Below, one piece after another: positions 11,568-21,477 of a stretch of 64,000 nucleotides of DNA. The translations under genes were made by a program, and so were the position numbers. The notes under the pieces were generated by a model. It was not told the origin of the DNA. It saw nothing but the letters and a program-made list of their open reading frames with translations, and searched no databases. This DNA is from Amycolatopsis benzoatilytica AK 16/65 (GTDB taxonomy: Bacteria > Actinomycetota > Actinomycetes > Mycobacteriales > Pseudonocardiaceae): the NCBI RefSeq assembly GCF_000383915.1, contig NZ_KB912942.1, positions 69,806 to 133,805 of the forward strand, given 5' to 3'. The stretch's first letter is position 1. Every line of letters starts with the position of its first letter.

Positions 11568-12557
11568 ATGATCACCGACGTTCCCGGCGTGCTCGTCGGG
11601 CATTACCAGCGGCTCGGCGACGGCTGGGCCACCGGCACCACCGTGGTGCTCGTGCCCGGCGGCGCGACCGGCGCGGTCGACCAGCGAGGCGGCGCGCCGG
11701 GGACGCGTGAGACGAACCTGCTGGAGCCGGAGAACCTGGTGCAGCGGGTGAACGCGGTCTGCCTGTCCGGCGGCAGCGCGTACGGTCTCGCCGCGGCGGA
11801 CGGCGTGATGCGGTGGCTGGCCGAGCAGAACCTCGGGTTCCCGGTCGGCGCGCAGCCGCACGAGGTGGTGCCGATCGTGCCCGGCGCGGTGCTGTTCGAC
11901 CTGCCGCGCAGTGCCTGGGGAAACCGGCCGGACGCGGATTTCGGTTACGCCGCTTGCGAAGCGGCCACGGACACGGTGGTGTCCGGCACGGTCGGCGCGG
12001 GTACCGGCGCGGTGGTCGGTTCGCTCAAGGGCGGCATCGGGACGGCGAGCGAGGTCGTCGGCGAGGTGACCGTCGGCGCGATCGCGGCGGTCAACGCGGC
12101 GGGCGAAGCGGTGGATTTCGCGACCGGGCGTGCGTTCGCCGGGGATCACGAGGTGGACGGGGAGTTCGGCGTCCGCTGGCCCGATCGGCCGGGTGAGGTG
12201 CCGGGGCAGCGGACGGACTTGAACACCACGATCGGCGTCGTGGCCTGCGACGCTGCCCTCACCAAGGCTGAAGCGCGCCGGCTGGCGGTGGCCGCGCAGG
12301 ACGGGCTGGCGCGGGCGGTGCGTCCGGCGCACTCGATGTTCGACGGCGACACGGTGTTCGCGCTGGCGACCGGTGCCTGGGAACTGCCCGGGGAGCCGGG
12401 CTCGTTCGCGCTGGCGGCGCGAGCCGGGGCGCTGGACGCGCTGTGCTCGGCCGCGGCGCGGGTTTTCGCGCGGGCGATGGTGCACGGGTTGCTGTCGGCT
12501 GCTTCGGCGGCCGAGGTTCCCGCGTATCGCGACGTGTGGCCGGAAGCGTTCAGCTGA
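11568..12557 (+). CDS. P1 family (DmpA-like) peptidase
   Basis: A 329-residue member of the P1/DmpA aminopeptidase family, which are N-terminal nucleophile hydrolases that self-cleave. Family segments include DVPGVLVGHY at the start, LSGGSAYGLAAADG (near 11765) and GTVGAGTGAVVGSLKGGIG (near 11988), the glycine-rich region around the expected processing site. CGGAGG lies 9 nt before ATG 11568. It continues the clpS block on the same strand. Substrate is unknown. Confidence 0.9.
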   Translation: MITDVPGVLVGHYQRLGDGWATGTTVVLVPGGATGAVDQRGGAPGTRETNLLEPENLVQRVNAVCLSGGSAYGLAAADGVMRWLAEQNLGFPVGAQPHEVVPIVPGAVLFDLPRSAWGNRPDADFGYAACEAATDTVVSGTVGAGTGAVVGSLKGGIGTASEVVGEVTVGAIAAVNAAGEAVDFATGRAFAGDHEVDGEFGVRWPDRPGEVPGQRTDLNTTIGVVACDAALTKAEARRLAVAAQDGLARAVRPAHSMFDGDTVFALATGAWELPGEPGSFALAARAGALDALCSAAARVFARAMVHGLLSAASAAEVPAYRDVWPEAFS

Positions 12558-12698
12558 ACACCGGGCGTGCTCGCGGCGCGTCGGCGGCGACCGGCCGATG
12601 CCCGCTGGTCCGGGCGGCAGCCGGGCCGCGGATCGCCGTCGAACCGGGGCGTCCGGGTCGTCTCGGCTGACCTGCGGATGAGCGGTACGTCTCAGAGT

Positions 12699-12717
12699 GT
12701 GGACCCGCTCGGTCCAC
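12699..12717. promoter_or_regulatory. perfect dyad in the mec-cysO-cysM promoter
   Basis: GTGGACC (12699-12705), 5-nt spacer, GGTCCAC (12711-12717): a perfect 7-bp inverted repeat located between the expected -35 position and the -10 at 12722. The placement is that of a repressor operator. The regulator is unknown. Confidence 0.5.
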
Positions 12718-12721
12718 GACC

Positions 12722-12727
12722 TAAGAT
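12722..12727 (+). promoter_or_regulatory. -10 element of mec-cysO-cysM
   Basis: TAAGAT, 6 nt before GTG 12734; GTGGAC at 12699-12704 is a weak -35 at 17-nt spacing. Confidence 0.55.
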
Positions 12728-12733
12728 GTGCGT

Positions 12734-13141
12734 GTGCTCCGGATCCGCCGTGACCTCGTCGACGAGATCGTCGCCCATGCCCGTCGTGACCACCCCGACG
12801 AGGCGTGCGGCGTGATCGCCGGACCGCTCGGGTCCGATTCGCCCGAACGGTTCATCCCGATGCTGAACGCCGCGCGCTCGCCGACGTTCTACGAGTTCGA
12901 CTCGGGCGACCTGCTCAAGCTCTACCGCGAGATGGACGCCAACGACGAGGTGCCGGTGGTCATCTACCACTCGCACACCGCCACCGAGGCGTACCCGTCC
13001 CGCACGGACGCGAACATCGCCGCCGAGCCGGACGCGCACTACGTGCTCGTCTCCACGAAGGACCCCGATTCGCACGAGTTCCGCTCGTACCGGATCGTGG
13101 ACGCCGAGATCACCGAGGAGCCGGTCGAGATCTTCGACTGA
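12734..13141 (+). CDS. mec: Mov34/MPN/PAD-1 (JAMM) metallopeptidase acting on CysO
   Basis: A 135-residue JAMM zinc protease of the Mec+ type. In M. tuberculosis this enzyme releases cysteine from the CysO-cysteine adduct. The signature is intact: DEACG (catalytic Glu) and HSHTATEAYPSRTD, i.e. H-x-H-x7-S-x2-D. Start choice: an in-frame GTG lies at 12728, but it directly abuts the TAAGAT -10, so GTG 12734 fits a leaderless transcript better. It leads the mec-cysO-cysM operon; a 64-nt gap separates it from cysO. Confidence 0.92.
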   Translation: MLRIRRDLVDEIVAHARRDHPDEACGVIAGPLGSDSPERFIPMLNAARSPTFYEFDSGDLLKLYREMDANDEVPVVIYHSHTATEAYPSRTDANIAAEPDAHYVLVSTKDPDSHEFRSYRIVDAEITEEPVEIFD

Positions 13142-13205
13142 CCCCGGAATAAAGCGCGGCGTCCATTACGTCTGCGTCTAGGAACCCACCCGGAGGTAAG
13201 AACCC

Positions 13206-14439
<1,234 letters not shown>

Positions 14440-14458
14440 AGATCGGAACGTCTGGTCC

Positions 14459-14504
14459 GTGAAGAGGCCCTTGAGAGACTCTGCTTCTCTCAAGGGCCCT
14501 GCAC
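14459..14504. repeat. dispersed palindrome, cysM/rhomboid spacer
   Basis: About 46 bp with arms GTGAAGAGGCCCTTGAGAGA and the matching TCTCTCAAGGGCCCTGCAC. The core ACTCTG is shared with other copies, while the GGCCCTTGAG arm is a sequence variant. It starts 20 nt after the cysM stop and could act as a terminator. Confidence 0.75.
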
Positions 14505-14584
14505 GGCTTCCAGCGCGACCGGGCACGGCCTGGACGCCCGGAAAGTAGGGGTTTTCTCCCGAGGCCCGGCGCAGCCACCCGACG

Positions 14585-14590
14585 TAATCT
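14585..14590 (+). promoter_or_regulatory. -10 element of the rhomboid gene
   Basis: TAATCT, 7 nt before GTG 14598. Confidence 0.5.
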
Positions 14591-14597
14591 GGGTGGC

Positions 14598-15269
14598 GTG
14601 AGCACACTGCCTCCCCTTCCGCCGATGTCTCCGGTGCCTGCTGCCGGCGGTCCGGGCAAGTCCGTCGAAGCCTCGAAGCGCATCCTGCCCGCCAATCCCA
14701 AGGCGGCGGCGATCGTCGCGCTGGGGTTTGTCGCGGTGTTGTACCTCGTGGAGCTGCTGGACGTCATCTTGCCGGGCAGCTTCACGCACGGCGGGATCGT
14801 GTCGCGGCAGGTGACCGGGCTCGACGGGATCCTCTGGGCGCCTCTGCTGCACGCCGGGTGGTCGCACCTGTTCTCCAACACGGTGCCGGTCCTCGTCTTC
14901 TCGTTCCTCGCGATGGCGGCCGGCATCGGCCGGTACGTCGTTGTCACCGCCATCATCTGGGTGGTGTCCGGGGTGGGCGTGTGGCTCGTGGGGCCTTCGA
15001 ACACCTACACCGTCGGCGCCTCCGGGCTCGCCTTCGGCTGGCTCGCCTACCTGCTGGTGCGCGGACTGTTCCACCGGTCGCTCGGGCAGATCCTGGTCGC
15101 CGTCGTCCTGCTCGGCATCTGGAGCGGGATGCTCTGGGGCATCCTCCCCGGCGACCCGGGCATCTCCTGGCAGGGCCACCTGTTCGGCGCGCTGGCCGGC
15201 GTCCTCGCGGCCTGGCTGACCTCACGCGGAGAACGCGTCAAATCCGCCCCGGGTAGCCTCGAGGCGTGA
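14598..15269 (+). CDS. rhomboid family intramembrane serine protease
   Basis: A 223-residue membrane protein with about six hydrophobic segments. The rhomboid catalytic serine motif GASGLAFG is near 15017 and the partner His lies in GHLFGALAG near 15173. [12 protein letters not shown] (near 14848) is the conserved loop/TM2 region. The syntenic mycobacterial gene is Rv1337. Its stop overlaps the murI start by 4 nt. Natural substrates are unknown. Confidence 0.9.
   Translation: MSTLPPLPPMSPVPAAGGPGKSVEASKRILPANPKAAAIVALGFVAVLYLVELLDVILPGSFTHGGIVSRQVTGLDGILWAPLLHAGWSHLFSNTVPVLVFSFLAMAAGIGRYVVVTAIIWVVSGVGVWLVGPSNTYTVGASGLAFGWLAYLLVRGLFHRSLGQILVAVVLLGIWSGMLWGILPGDPGISWQGHLFGALAGVLAAWLTSRGERVKSAPGSLEA
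15254..15259 (+). promoter_or_regulatory. possible -10 for murI within the rhomboid 3' end
   Basis: TAGCCT ends 6 nt before GTG 15266, the same geometry as at other leaderless starts here; it is also coding sequence, so it may be chance. Confidence 0.35.
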
Positions 15270-16066
15270 GTTTTCCCGAGGCGCCCATCGGTGTTTTCGA
15301 TTCCGGCGTCGGCGGGCTCACCGTCGCCCGGTCGATTCTCGAACTGTTGCCCGCTGAGCAACTGCGGTACGTCGGCGACACCGCGCGCAACCCGTACGGG
15401 CCGTTGCCCATCGCTACGGCCCGCGAGTACGCGTTGGAGGCTCTCGACGACATGGTCGAGAGCGGGGTGAAGGCGTTGGTTATCGCGTGCAACACCGCGT
15501 CCGCGGCTTGCCTTCGCGACGCACGCGAGCGTTACGACGTGCCGGTGATCGAAGTAGTCCTCCCCGCCGCACGGCGAGCGGCTGTGGCGACGCACAGCGG
15601 GCGCGTCGGTCTGATCGGTACCGAGGGCACTGTGCGGTCGCGTGCGTATGACGACGCTTTCGCCGCTGCGCCGGACGTACAGCTCACCAGCGTCGCCTGC
15701 CCGCGTTTCGTCGACTTCGTGGAGCGCGGCATCACGACGGGGCGACAGATCCTCGGCTTGGCACAGGGTTACCTGCAACCGCTTCTCGAAGCGGAGGTGG
15801 ACACTCTCATCCTCGGCTGCACGCATTATCCGCTGCTGTCCGGCGTCCTCCAGATCGTGATGGGCCAGGACGTCACGCTGGTCTCCAGCGCCGACGAAAC
15901 CGCGAAGGACCTCTACCGGGTCCTGACCGAGCTGGACCTGCTGGCCGAGCGTGCCGAACCGCCTCGGCACGAGTTCCTCGCCACCGGTTCGCCGGAGCCG
16001 TTCGCGCGTTTGGCGCAGCGGTTCATGGGCTTCGCGCCCGGTGCCCTCGCCCCGGCGAGCGCGTGA
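15266..16066 (+). CDS. murI: glutamate racemase
   Basis: Makes D-glutamate for peptidoglycan. 266 residues, normal family length. The two catalytic cysteines are in ACNTASAA (near 15489) and LGCTHYPLL (near 15814); the N-terminal [10 protein letters not shown] motif is present. It overlaps the rhomboid gene by 4 nt (GTGA), so it can be expressed by read-through, with a possible extra promoter inside that gene. Confidence 0.95.
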   Translation: MSFPEAPIGVFDSGVGGLTVARSILELLPAEQLRYVGDTARNPYGPLPIATAREYALEALDDMVESGVKALVIACNTASAACLRDARERYDVPVIEVVLPAARRAAVATHSGRVGLIGTEGTVRSRAYDDAFAAAPDVQLTSVACPRFVDFVERGITTGRQILGLAQGYLQPLLEAEVDTLILGCTHYPLLSGVLQIVMGQDVTLVSSADETAKDLYRVLTELDLLAERAEPPRHEFLATGSPEPFARLAQRFMGFAPGALAPASA

Positions 16067-16090
16067 CGCTGCGGTCGCGACGAGCAGCGT

Positions 16091-16096
16091 TAGGGT
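16091..16096 (+). promoter_or_regulatory. -10 element of the metallo-beta-lactamase gene
   Basis: TAGGGT, 6 nt before GTG 16103. Confidence 0.45.
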
Positions 16097-16102
16097 GACG
16101 GG

Positions 16103-16870
16103 GTGCGACTGACGATCCTCGGGTGTTCGGGCAGCATTCCCGGCCCGAACGCTGCCGCGTCCGGGTACCTCCTGGAGGCGGAGGGGTACCGGCTCGGGCT
16201 CGAGCTGGGCACCGGTGCCTTCGCGCAGCTCCAGACCGTGCTGGACCCGTTTGACCTGGACGCGCTCGTCCTCTCGCACCTGCACGCGGACCATTGCGCG
16301 GACGTCAACTCGCTCACCGTGCTGCGTCGCTATCACCCTGCGTCGCCGTACCCGGCGCGCCCGCGCCAGCTGCCGCTGTATGCGCCGGCGGGGGCACCGT
16401 CACGGCTAGGGCACGCGTACGCGGCTGACGAGGCGGAGCGGGCGTCTGTGGATCTGTCTGACGTGTACGCGTTCCACGAGTTACGTGAAGAGTCTGTGCA
16501 GATTGGGCCCTTCGACGTGACCGCTGTGGCCGTCGACCACCCGACACCGGCATTCGGCCTACGCATCGCGTACGGCGGCACCATTCTCGCGTACACCGGT
16601 GATACCGGATACTGTCGCGCACTTGGCGAGCTCGCGGACGGCGTCGACGTGCTGCTTTCCGAAGCGTCCTGGACGGACGCCGCGGACCGGCCGCAGGGCG
16701 TGCACCTTTCCGGCAAACAAGCTGGTGAGCTGGCGAAGGAGGCCGGGGTCGGCCGCCTGCTGCTTACGCACGTCGCGCCCTGGACTGACCGGGCCGCGGT
16801 CCTGGCCGAGGCCCAGGCGGTGTTCCCGGACGCCGAACTGGTGACCCAGGGCGCGGTCTACGACCTCTGA
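16103..16870 (+). CDS. metallo-beta-lactamase-fold phosphodiesterase (Rv1339-like)
   Basis: A 255-residue metal hydrolase. The zinc motif HLHADHCAD (near 16277) and later ligands in the AVDHP (near 16533) and YTGDTGY (near 16594) regions are present. The syntenic mycobacterial protein Rv1339 has been described as a cyclic-AMP phosphodiesterase; that activity is plausible here but is inferred from family and position only. It lies between murI and rph. Confidence 0.85.
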   Translation: MRLTILGCSGSIPGPNAAASGYLLEAEGYRLGLELGTGAFAQLQTVLDPFDLDALVLSHLHADHCADVNSLTVLRRYHPASPYPARPRQLPLYAPAGAPSRLGHAYAADEAERASVDLSDVYAFHELREESVQIGPFDVTAVAVDHPTPAFGLRIAYGGTILAYTGDTGYCRALGELADGVDVLLSEASWTDAADRPQGVHLSGKQAGELAKEAGVGRLLLTHVAPWTDRAAVLAEAQAVFPDAELVTQGAVYDL

Positions 16871-16941
16871 CCGCGAAAGGGACCGCGGGACCCGGCGTTC
16901 GCCCCTCCCACCACCCTCAGCGGACTGGCGTGGCCAGGCAG

Positions 16942-16947
16942 TATCGT
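16942..16947 (+). promoter_or_regulatory. -10 element of rph-rdgB
   Basis: TATCGT, 7 nt before GTG 16955. Confidence 0.5.
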
Positions 16948-16954
16948 CTGGCGC

Positions 16955-17731
16955 GTGGCTAGAAAAGATGGCAGGAACGACGACCAGCTCCGCGAAGTGA
17001 AGATCACCCGCGGATTCCAGAAGTGGCCTGCCGGGTCAGTGCTCATCGAGTTCGGCAACACCCGGGTGCTGTGCGCGGCGAGCGTCACCGAAGGCGTGCC
17101 GCGCTGGCGGGCCGGCTCCGGCCTCGGCTGGGTCACCGCCGAGTACGCGATGCTGCCGTCGGCGACGAACACCCGCAGCGACCGCGAATCGGTGAAGGGC
17201 CGCATCGGCGGCCGCACCCACGAAATCTCCCGGTTGATCGGCCGCTCGCTGCGCGCCTGCATCGACCTGGCCGCCTTGGGCGAGAACACCATCGTCATCG
17301 ACTGCGACGTCATCCAGGCCGACGGCGGTACCCGCACGGCCGCGGTCACCGGCGCGTACGTCGCTCTCGCCGATGCGATCACCTGGCTGAGCGCGGCGAA
17401 CCGGCTGAACGACCCGCAGCCGCTGTCGTCCTCGGTGGCCGCGGTGAGCGTCGGCGTCGTGGACGGCCGGGTGCGGCTCGACCTGCCGTACGAGGAGGAC
17501 TCGCGTGCCGAGGTCGACATGAACGTCGTCGCCACCGACGCGGGCACCTTGATCGAGGTGCAGGGCACCGGCGAGGGCGCCACCTTCGCGCGGTCCACTT
17601 TGGACGCCATGCTCGACCTGGCGCAGGCCGGCTGCGAGGAATTGACCCGGCTGCAGAAGGAGGCGCTGGCCTTGCCGTACCCGGGCGAGCTGCCGGAACC
17701 GCGTCCGGACCGGAAGAAGGGCCAGAAGTGA
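16955..17731 (+). CDS. rph: ribonuclease PH
   Basis: Phosphorolytic 3'-5' exoribonuclease that trims tRNA 3' ends. 258 residues. RNase PH motifs: [20 protein letters not shown] (near 17197), the phosphate-binding [13 protein letters not shown] (near 17323) and the C-terminal [15 protein letters not shown] start with no RBS and a -10 seven nt upstream suggests a leaderless message. It overlaps rdgB by 4 nt, a widespread pairing. Confidence 0.96.
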   Translation: MARKDGRNDDQLREVKITRGFQKWPAGSVLIEFGNTRVLCAASVTEGVPRWRAGSGLGWVTAEYAMLPSATNTRSDRESVKGRIGGRTHEISRLIGRSLRACIDLAALGENTIVIDCDVIQADGGTRTAAVTGAYVALADAITWLSAANRLNDPQPLSSSVAAVSVGVVDGRVRLDLPYEEDSRAEVDMNVVATDAGTLIEVQGTGEGATFARSTLDAMLDLAQAGCEELTRLQKEALALPYPGELPEPRPDRKKGQK

Positions 17732-18333
17732 CCAAGCTGCTGCTGGCGTCGCGCAACGCGAAGAAGCTCGGCGAACTGCGCCGCATCCTCGAAGCGGAAG
17801 GCATCGAGGGGATCGAGGTGCTGGGGCTCGACGACGTCGACGAGTTTCCGGAGGCGCCGGAGACCGCGCCGGACTTCGAGGGAAACGCGTCGGCCAAGGC
17901 TCGGGACGCGGTCGCGGCTACCGGGTTGCCGGCCATCGCCGACGACTCGGGGCTGGCGGTGGACGCGTTGAACGGGATGCCGGGGGTGCTGTCCGCCCGG
18001 TGGGCCGGCCGGCACGGGGACGACTCGGCGAATCTGGAGCTGGTGCTGGCGCAGCTTCGGGACACGCCGGACGAGCGGCGCGGCGCGGCCTTCGTTTGCG
18101 CGGCGGTGCTTGCCTTGCCCGGGGGCGAGGAGACGGTGGTGCGCGGGGAATGGCGTGGGGTGCTGGTTCGGGAACGCCGGGGGGAGAACGGGTTCGGGTA
18201 TGACCCGATTTTCGTTCCGGAGGGCGAGAAGAGGACCAGCGCGGAATTGACGGCGGCGGAAAAGGATGCGTTGTCGCATCGGGGAAAGGCGTTGCGGGCG
18301 CTGGTGCCCGCCTTGCGGGAGCTGGCTGGGTGA
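17728..18333 (+). CDS. rdgB: dITP/XTP pyrophosphatase (RdgB/HAM1)
   Basis: Clears non-canonical purine nucleotides such as dITP, XTP and dUTP analogues from the pool. 201 residues. Motifs: [14 protein letters not shown] at the N-terminus, [15 protein letters not shown] (near 17941) and [15 protein letters not shown] (near 18184). The start overlaps the rph stop by GTGA. A family palindrome begins 60 nt after its stop. Confidence 0.95.
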   Translation: MTKLLLASRNAKKLGELRRILEAEGIEGIEVLGLDDVDEFPEAPETAPDFEGNASAKARDAVAATGLPAIADDSGLAVDALNGMPGVLSARWAGRHGDDSANLELVLAQLRDTPDERRGAAFVCAAVLALPGGEETVVRGEWRGVLVRERRGENGFGYDPIFVPEGEKRTSAELTAAEKDALSHRGKALRALVPALRELAG

Positions 18334-18393
18334 GCTGGGTCGGGCGCCTGCGCTGGTCGGGCGGTCCGGCGGCGGTTCGGGTCGTTGAGGTGC

Positions 18394-18440
18394 GTGAAGG
18401 GAACATTCAGGGACTCTGAGTCCCTCAATGTTCCCTTCAC
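18394..18440. repeat. dispersed palindrome, rdgB/response-regulator spacer
   Basis: A 47-bp near-perfect palindrome: GTGAAGGGAACATTCAGGGA, centre CTCTGAG, then TCCCTCAATGTTCCCTTCAC. Almost identical to the copies at 20927-20973 and 61362-61408. Confidence 0.9.
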
Positions 18441-18488
18441 GGACTGGGGCGGCGGCCGGAGTCGAGGAGCGGCGCGGCAAAATCCGGC

Positions 18489-18494
18489 TAGGCT
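18489..18494 (+). promoter_or_regulatory. -10 element of the two-component operon
   Basis: TAGGCT, 8 nt before ATG 18503. Confidence 0.45.
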
Positions 18495-18502
18495 TCTTGG
18501 TC

Positions 18503-19189
18503 ATGTGCGCCAACATCGTCCTGGCCGAAGACGATCCGAAGCAGGCGGCTCTGGTTCGGCTGTACCTGGAGCGGGAAGGCCACGTGGTCGCCACCGCTGA
18601 CAACGGCGAGGACGCACTGAGCATGGTCCGGCAGCAGGTGCCTGACCTGCTGATCCTCGACGTCATGCTGCCCCGGCTGAGTGGTCTCGACGTCTGTCGC
18701 GCGATCCGGGCGTCGTCCGATCTGCCGATCTTGATGCTTACTGCCCGGTCCACTGAGGACGATCTGCTCCGCGGCCTCGATCTCGGTGCGGACGACTACG
18801 TCACCAAGCCGTACAGCCCCCGGGAGTTGATGGCTCGGGTGCGTACCTTGCTTCGCCGGACCGGGGCGGCGAAGGAGCTGGCGAGGGTCGGCAGCCTGAC
18901 GGTCGACGTGTCGAAGCACGAGGTGACTGTCGACGGTCGGCGGATCGAGACCACTCCAGGGGAGTTCCGGATTCTCGAGGTGATGGCTGCCCGGCCGGAC
19001 CAGGTGTTCACCCGGGCGCAGTTGCTCGAGCACTTGCACGGGTTCGACCGGTACATCACCCAGCGCGCGATCGACGTGCACATCATGAATCTGCGCAAGA
19101 AAATCGAGAATGAGCCTGGTAAACCGGAGCGGTTGCTGACCGTTTACGGGGTGGGCTACAAACTGACTGCGAAATTCGATGCCGCGTAG
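18503..19189 (+). CDS. OmpR-family response regulator
   Basis: A 228-residue DNA-binding regulator. Receiver domain (1-120) with acidic pocket AEDD, phospho-acceptor Asp in LILDVMLP (near 18655) and the switch lysine in VTKPYSP (near 18801). The C-terminal winged helix (130-225) contains TPGEFRIL and VYGVGYKL. The 3' end overlaps the sensor kinase by 11 nt, so the two form one operon. The regulated genes are not evident from this window. Confidence 0.93.
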   Translation: MCANIVLAEDDPKQAALVRLYLEREGHVVATADNGEDALSMVRQQVPDLLILDVMLPRLSGLDVCRAIRASSDLPILMLTARSTEDDLLRGLDLGADDYVTKPYSPRELMARVRTLLRRTGAAKELARVGSLTVDVSKHEVTVDGRRIETTPGEFRILEVMAARPDQVFTRAQLLEHLHGFDRYITQRAIDVHIMNLRKKIENEPGKPERLLTVYGVGYKLTAKFDAA

Positions 19190-20930
19190 TCTTCTTTTTC
19201 GGCTCATCGCGGTTACCGCGATCATCGCGGTTTGCGCGGTCGCGGCCACCGCCTGGCTCGCCTCGCGGACCACCTCCAGCAGCATCGAGCGCGAGCAAGG
19301 GCAGGTCTTCGCCGACGACGGTACTGTCTACCAAGCCCTTCTTTCTTACGCCGCAACGCATCCGACCTGGAGCGGGGTGGAGAAGACTATCGACGAGTAC
19401 GCGGAGAAGACCGGCCGGAAAATCGTGCTGACTACGCCGCAAGGCGAACTGATCGCTAGTTCGGAGCCGCATCCTGGCCAGTCGCCGCATCAGCCGTCCG
19501 CGGTCATCGATCCGTTGGCGGTCGATGCCCGGCTGGGCGTCAAGTCCACTCCGGACCGCATTGATCCGGACGCGGTTGGCCCATACCGCCTTCCCGAGGC
19601 CGAACGCAGCCGGCTGGAGCAAACCGCGCAGAAAGTCCTCGGCTGCAGTCAGCGGCTGACTGGGTTGGGCCGCATCGAAACCTCGCCCAGCGGCCACCCG
19701 CGGGTGATCGCGCCGGCGGGCACCGCGCAATGCGGCACGGCGGTGCTGGAACGGCCGACGCCGACCGAACAGGCGGCATTGGACAAGCTGTCCGAGCTGA
19801 TCGACGCCTGCCTCGGCCGCAACGCCAAACCGGCCCCGGTCGCCAAGGCCGCGCTCAGCTGGACGTTCGACGGCCCGGTCGTCCAGGCGACCGGCCAGAC
19901 CGTCACCACCTGCGTGACCGCGGCGAGAAAAGAACAGCTGACGCCGTACGTCGCGCCGGCGGCCTGGCTGTACATCACCGAGAAGGGCACTGATCAGCCG
20001 CCGACCGGGTTCACGTTGTCGCAGGAGAACCGGACCAAGCTCATCGCGGTGACGGCGGCGATCCTGCTGCTCACGGTGATCGTGATGGGGCTCGCGTCCA
20101 TCCGCCTGATCCGGCCGCTGCGCGCGCTCACTGGGGCCGCTCAGCGGATGAAGGCGGGCGAGACCGGCGCGCGGGTGCGGGTGCGCGGCAAGGATGAGAT
20201 CGCGCGCCTCGCCACGGCGTTCAACGACATGGCCAGAGCGCGGGAGGAGCTGGAAGGCGCGCGCCGGGCGATGGTCAGCGATGTGGCGCACGAGCTGCGC
20301 ACTCCGCTCGCCAGCATTCGCGGCTGGCTGGAGGCGGCCCAGGACGGGGTGAGCCAGCTGGACGACGAGCTGGTCGCTTCGCTGCTGGAGGAGGCCGTCC
20401 ACCTCCAGCACATCGTCGACGACCTGCAGGACCTCGCCCTCGCCGACGCGGGCGCGCTGCGCGTCCACCCGGAACCGATCGACGCGAACGCGCTGCTGGC
20501 CCAGCTCGCGTCCGCGCACACACCGCGGGCCGAAGCCGCGGGCGTCCGGCTGTCGGTTCCGTCGATGGCGGACCCGGCGCTGACCGCGGATCCGGTCCGG
20601 TTGCGGCAGATCTTGGACAATCTGGTCTCGAACGCCGTCCGGCACACGCCGCGAGGGGGCCGGGTGACGGTCGCCTCCCGTCGCGAGGGGGCCGACGCGG
20701 TCTTCGAGGTGGCCGACACCGGCACCGGTATCCCCGCGGAGGACTTGCCGCACGTGTTCGACCGGTTCTGGCGTGCCGATGCGTCCCGTGCTCGCGCGTC
20801 CGGGGGCAGTGGGCTGGGGCTGGCGATCGTCCGCAAGCTGGCCGAGGCGCACGGCGGCGAAGTCGCGGCGGTCAGCGCGGTCGGCGAGGGGACGACGTTC
20901 ACCTTGCGGTTGCCGGCCCAAATGTCGTGA
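19179..20930 (+). CDS. membrane sensor histidine kinase
   Basis: A 583-residue kinase partner of the preceding regulator. TM1 spans residues about 8-28 and TM2 about 287-309, enclosing a 250-residue extracytoplasmic sensor with several cysteines (GCSQRL, AQCGTA, DACLGR, TTCVTA) that may form disulfides. HAMP follows TM2. The phospho-acceptor His is in SDVAHELRTPL (near 20277), with ATPase boxes DNLVSNAVRHTP, DTGTGIP and GGSGLGLAI. Its TGA stop lies inside the left arm of a family palindrome. The stimulus is unknown. Confidence 0.93.
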   Translation: MPRSLLFRLIAVTAIIAVCAVAATAWLASRTTSSSIEREQGQVFADDGTVYQALLSYAATHPTWSGVEKTIDEYAEKTGRKIVLTTPQGELIASSEPHPGQSPHQPSAVIDPLAVDARLGVKSTPDRIDPDAVGPYRLPEAERSRLEQTAQKVLGCSQRLTGLGRIETSPSGHPRVIAPAGTAQCGTAVLERPTPTEQAALDKLSELIDACLGRNAKPAPVAKAALSWTFDGPVVQATGQTVTTCVTAARKEQLTPYVAPAAWLYITEKGTDQPPTGFTLSQENRTKLIAVTAAILLLTVIVMGLASIRLIRPLRALTGAAQRMKAGETGARVRVRGKDEIARLATAFNDMARAREELEGARRAMVSDVAHELRTPLASIRGWLEAAQDGVSQLDDELVASLLEEAVHLQHIVDDLQDLALADAGALRVHPEPIDANALLAQLASAHTPRAEAAGVRLSVPSMADPALTADPVRLRQILDNLVSNAVRHTPRGGRVTVASRREGADAVFEVADTGTGIPAEDLPHVFDRFWRADASRARASGGSGLGLAIVRKLAEAHGGEVAAVSAVGEGTTFTLRLPAQMS

Positions 20931-20977
20931 AGGGAACATTGAGGGACTCTGAGTCCCTCGATGTTCCCTTCACGACA
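20923..20977. repeat. dispersed palindrome between convergent kinase and bcp genes
   Basis: The 47-bp core (20927-20973) has arms GTGAAGGGAACATTGAGGGA and TCCCTCGATGTTCCCTTCAC around CTCTGAG; flanking TGTC and GACA extend the pairing to 55 bp. It contains the kinase stop codon and ends 10 nt before the bcp stop, so it is placed as a bidirectional terminator. Confidence 0.9.
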
Positions 20978-20986
20978 CGCGGGAGG

Positions 20987-21463
20987 TCAGGAAGCGATGC
21001 CCAGGTCGCGGATCAGCTTCGCGACGTGCCCGGTCGCGCGGACGTTGTACGCGGCCTTGGCGATTTTCCCGTCCGCGTCCACGACGAACGTGGACCGGAT
21101 GACGCCCTGGACGATCCGGCCGTAGTTCTTCTTCTCCCCGAACGCGCCCCATTCGGTGAGGACGGACTTGTCCGGGTCGGACAGCAGCGGGAAGGTGAGC
21201 TGCTCGGCCGCGACGAACTTGGCGAGCTTCTCCGGCTTGTCCGGCGAGATGCCGAGCACCTGGTAGCCGGCGTCGTTGAGCTCGGCGAGGTTGTCGCGGA
21301 AGTCGCACGCCTGCTTCGTGCAGCCGGGCGTGCTCGCTGCCGGGTAGAAGTACACGACCACGGCCTGGCCGCGGAAGTCGCTGAGCGAGACGTTCTTGCC
21401 GGTGCTGTCCGGCAGGGTGAACCCGGGTGCTTCGTCCCCCGGAGCGAGTCGCTGGTCGGTCAT
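20987..21463 (-). CDS. bcp: thiol peroxidase, BCP/PrxQ type
   Basis: A peroxiredoxin that reduces hydroperoxides using thioredoxin. 158 residues. The peroxidatic and resolving cysteines are five residues apart in STPGCTKQACDFRD (near 21330), the atypical 2-Cys PrxQ pattern. TACCCT at 21470-21475 ends 6 nt before the ATG, suggesting a leaderless transcript. It is convergent with the kinase gene. Confidence 0.94.
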   Translation of the reverse strand: MTDQRLAPGDEAPGFTLPDSTGKNVSLSDFRGQAVVVYFYPAASTPGCTKQACDFRDNLAELNDAGYQVLGISPDKPEKLAKFVAAEQLTFPLLSDPDKSVLTEWGAFGEKKNYGRIVQGVIRSTFVVDADGKIAKAAYNVRATGHVAKLIRDLGIAS

Positions 21464-21469
21464 GGGACG

Positions 21470-21475
21470 AGGGTA
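21470..21475 (-). promoter_or_regulatory. -10 element of bcp
   Basis: TACCCT on the minus strand, 6 nt before the ATG. Confidence 0.4.
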
Positions 21476-21477
21476 AT

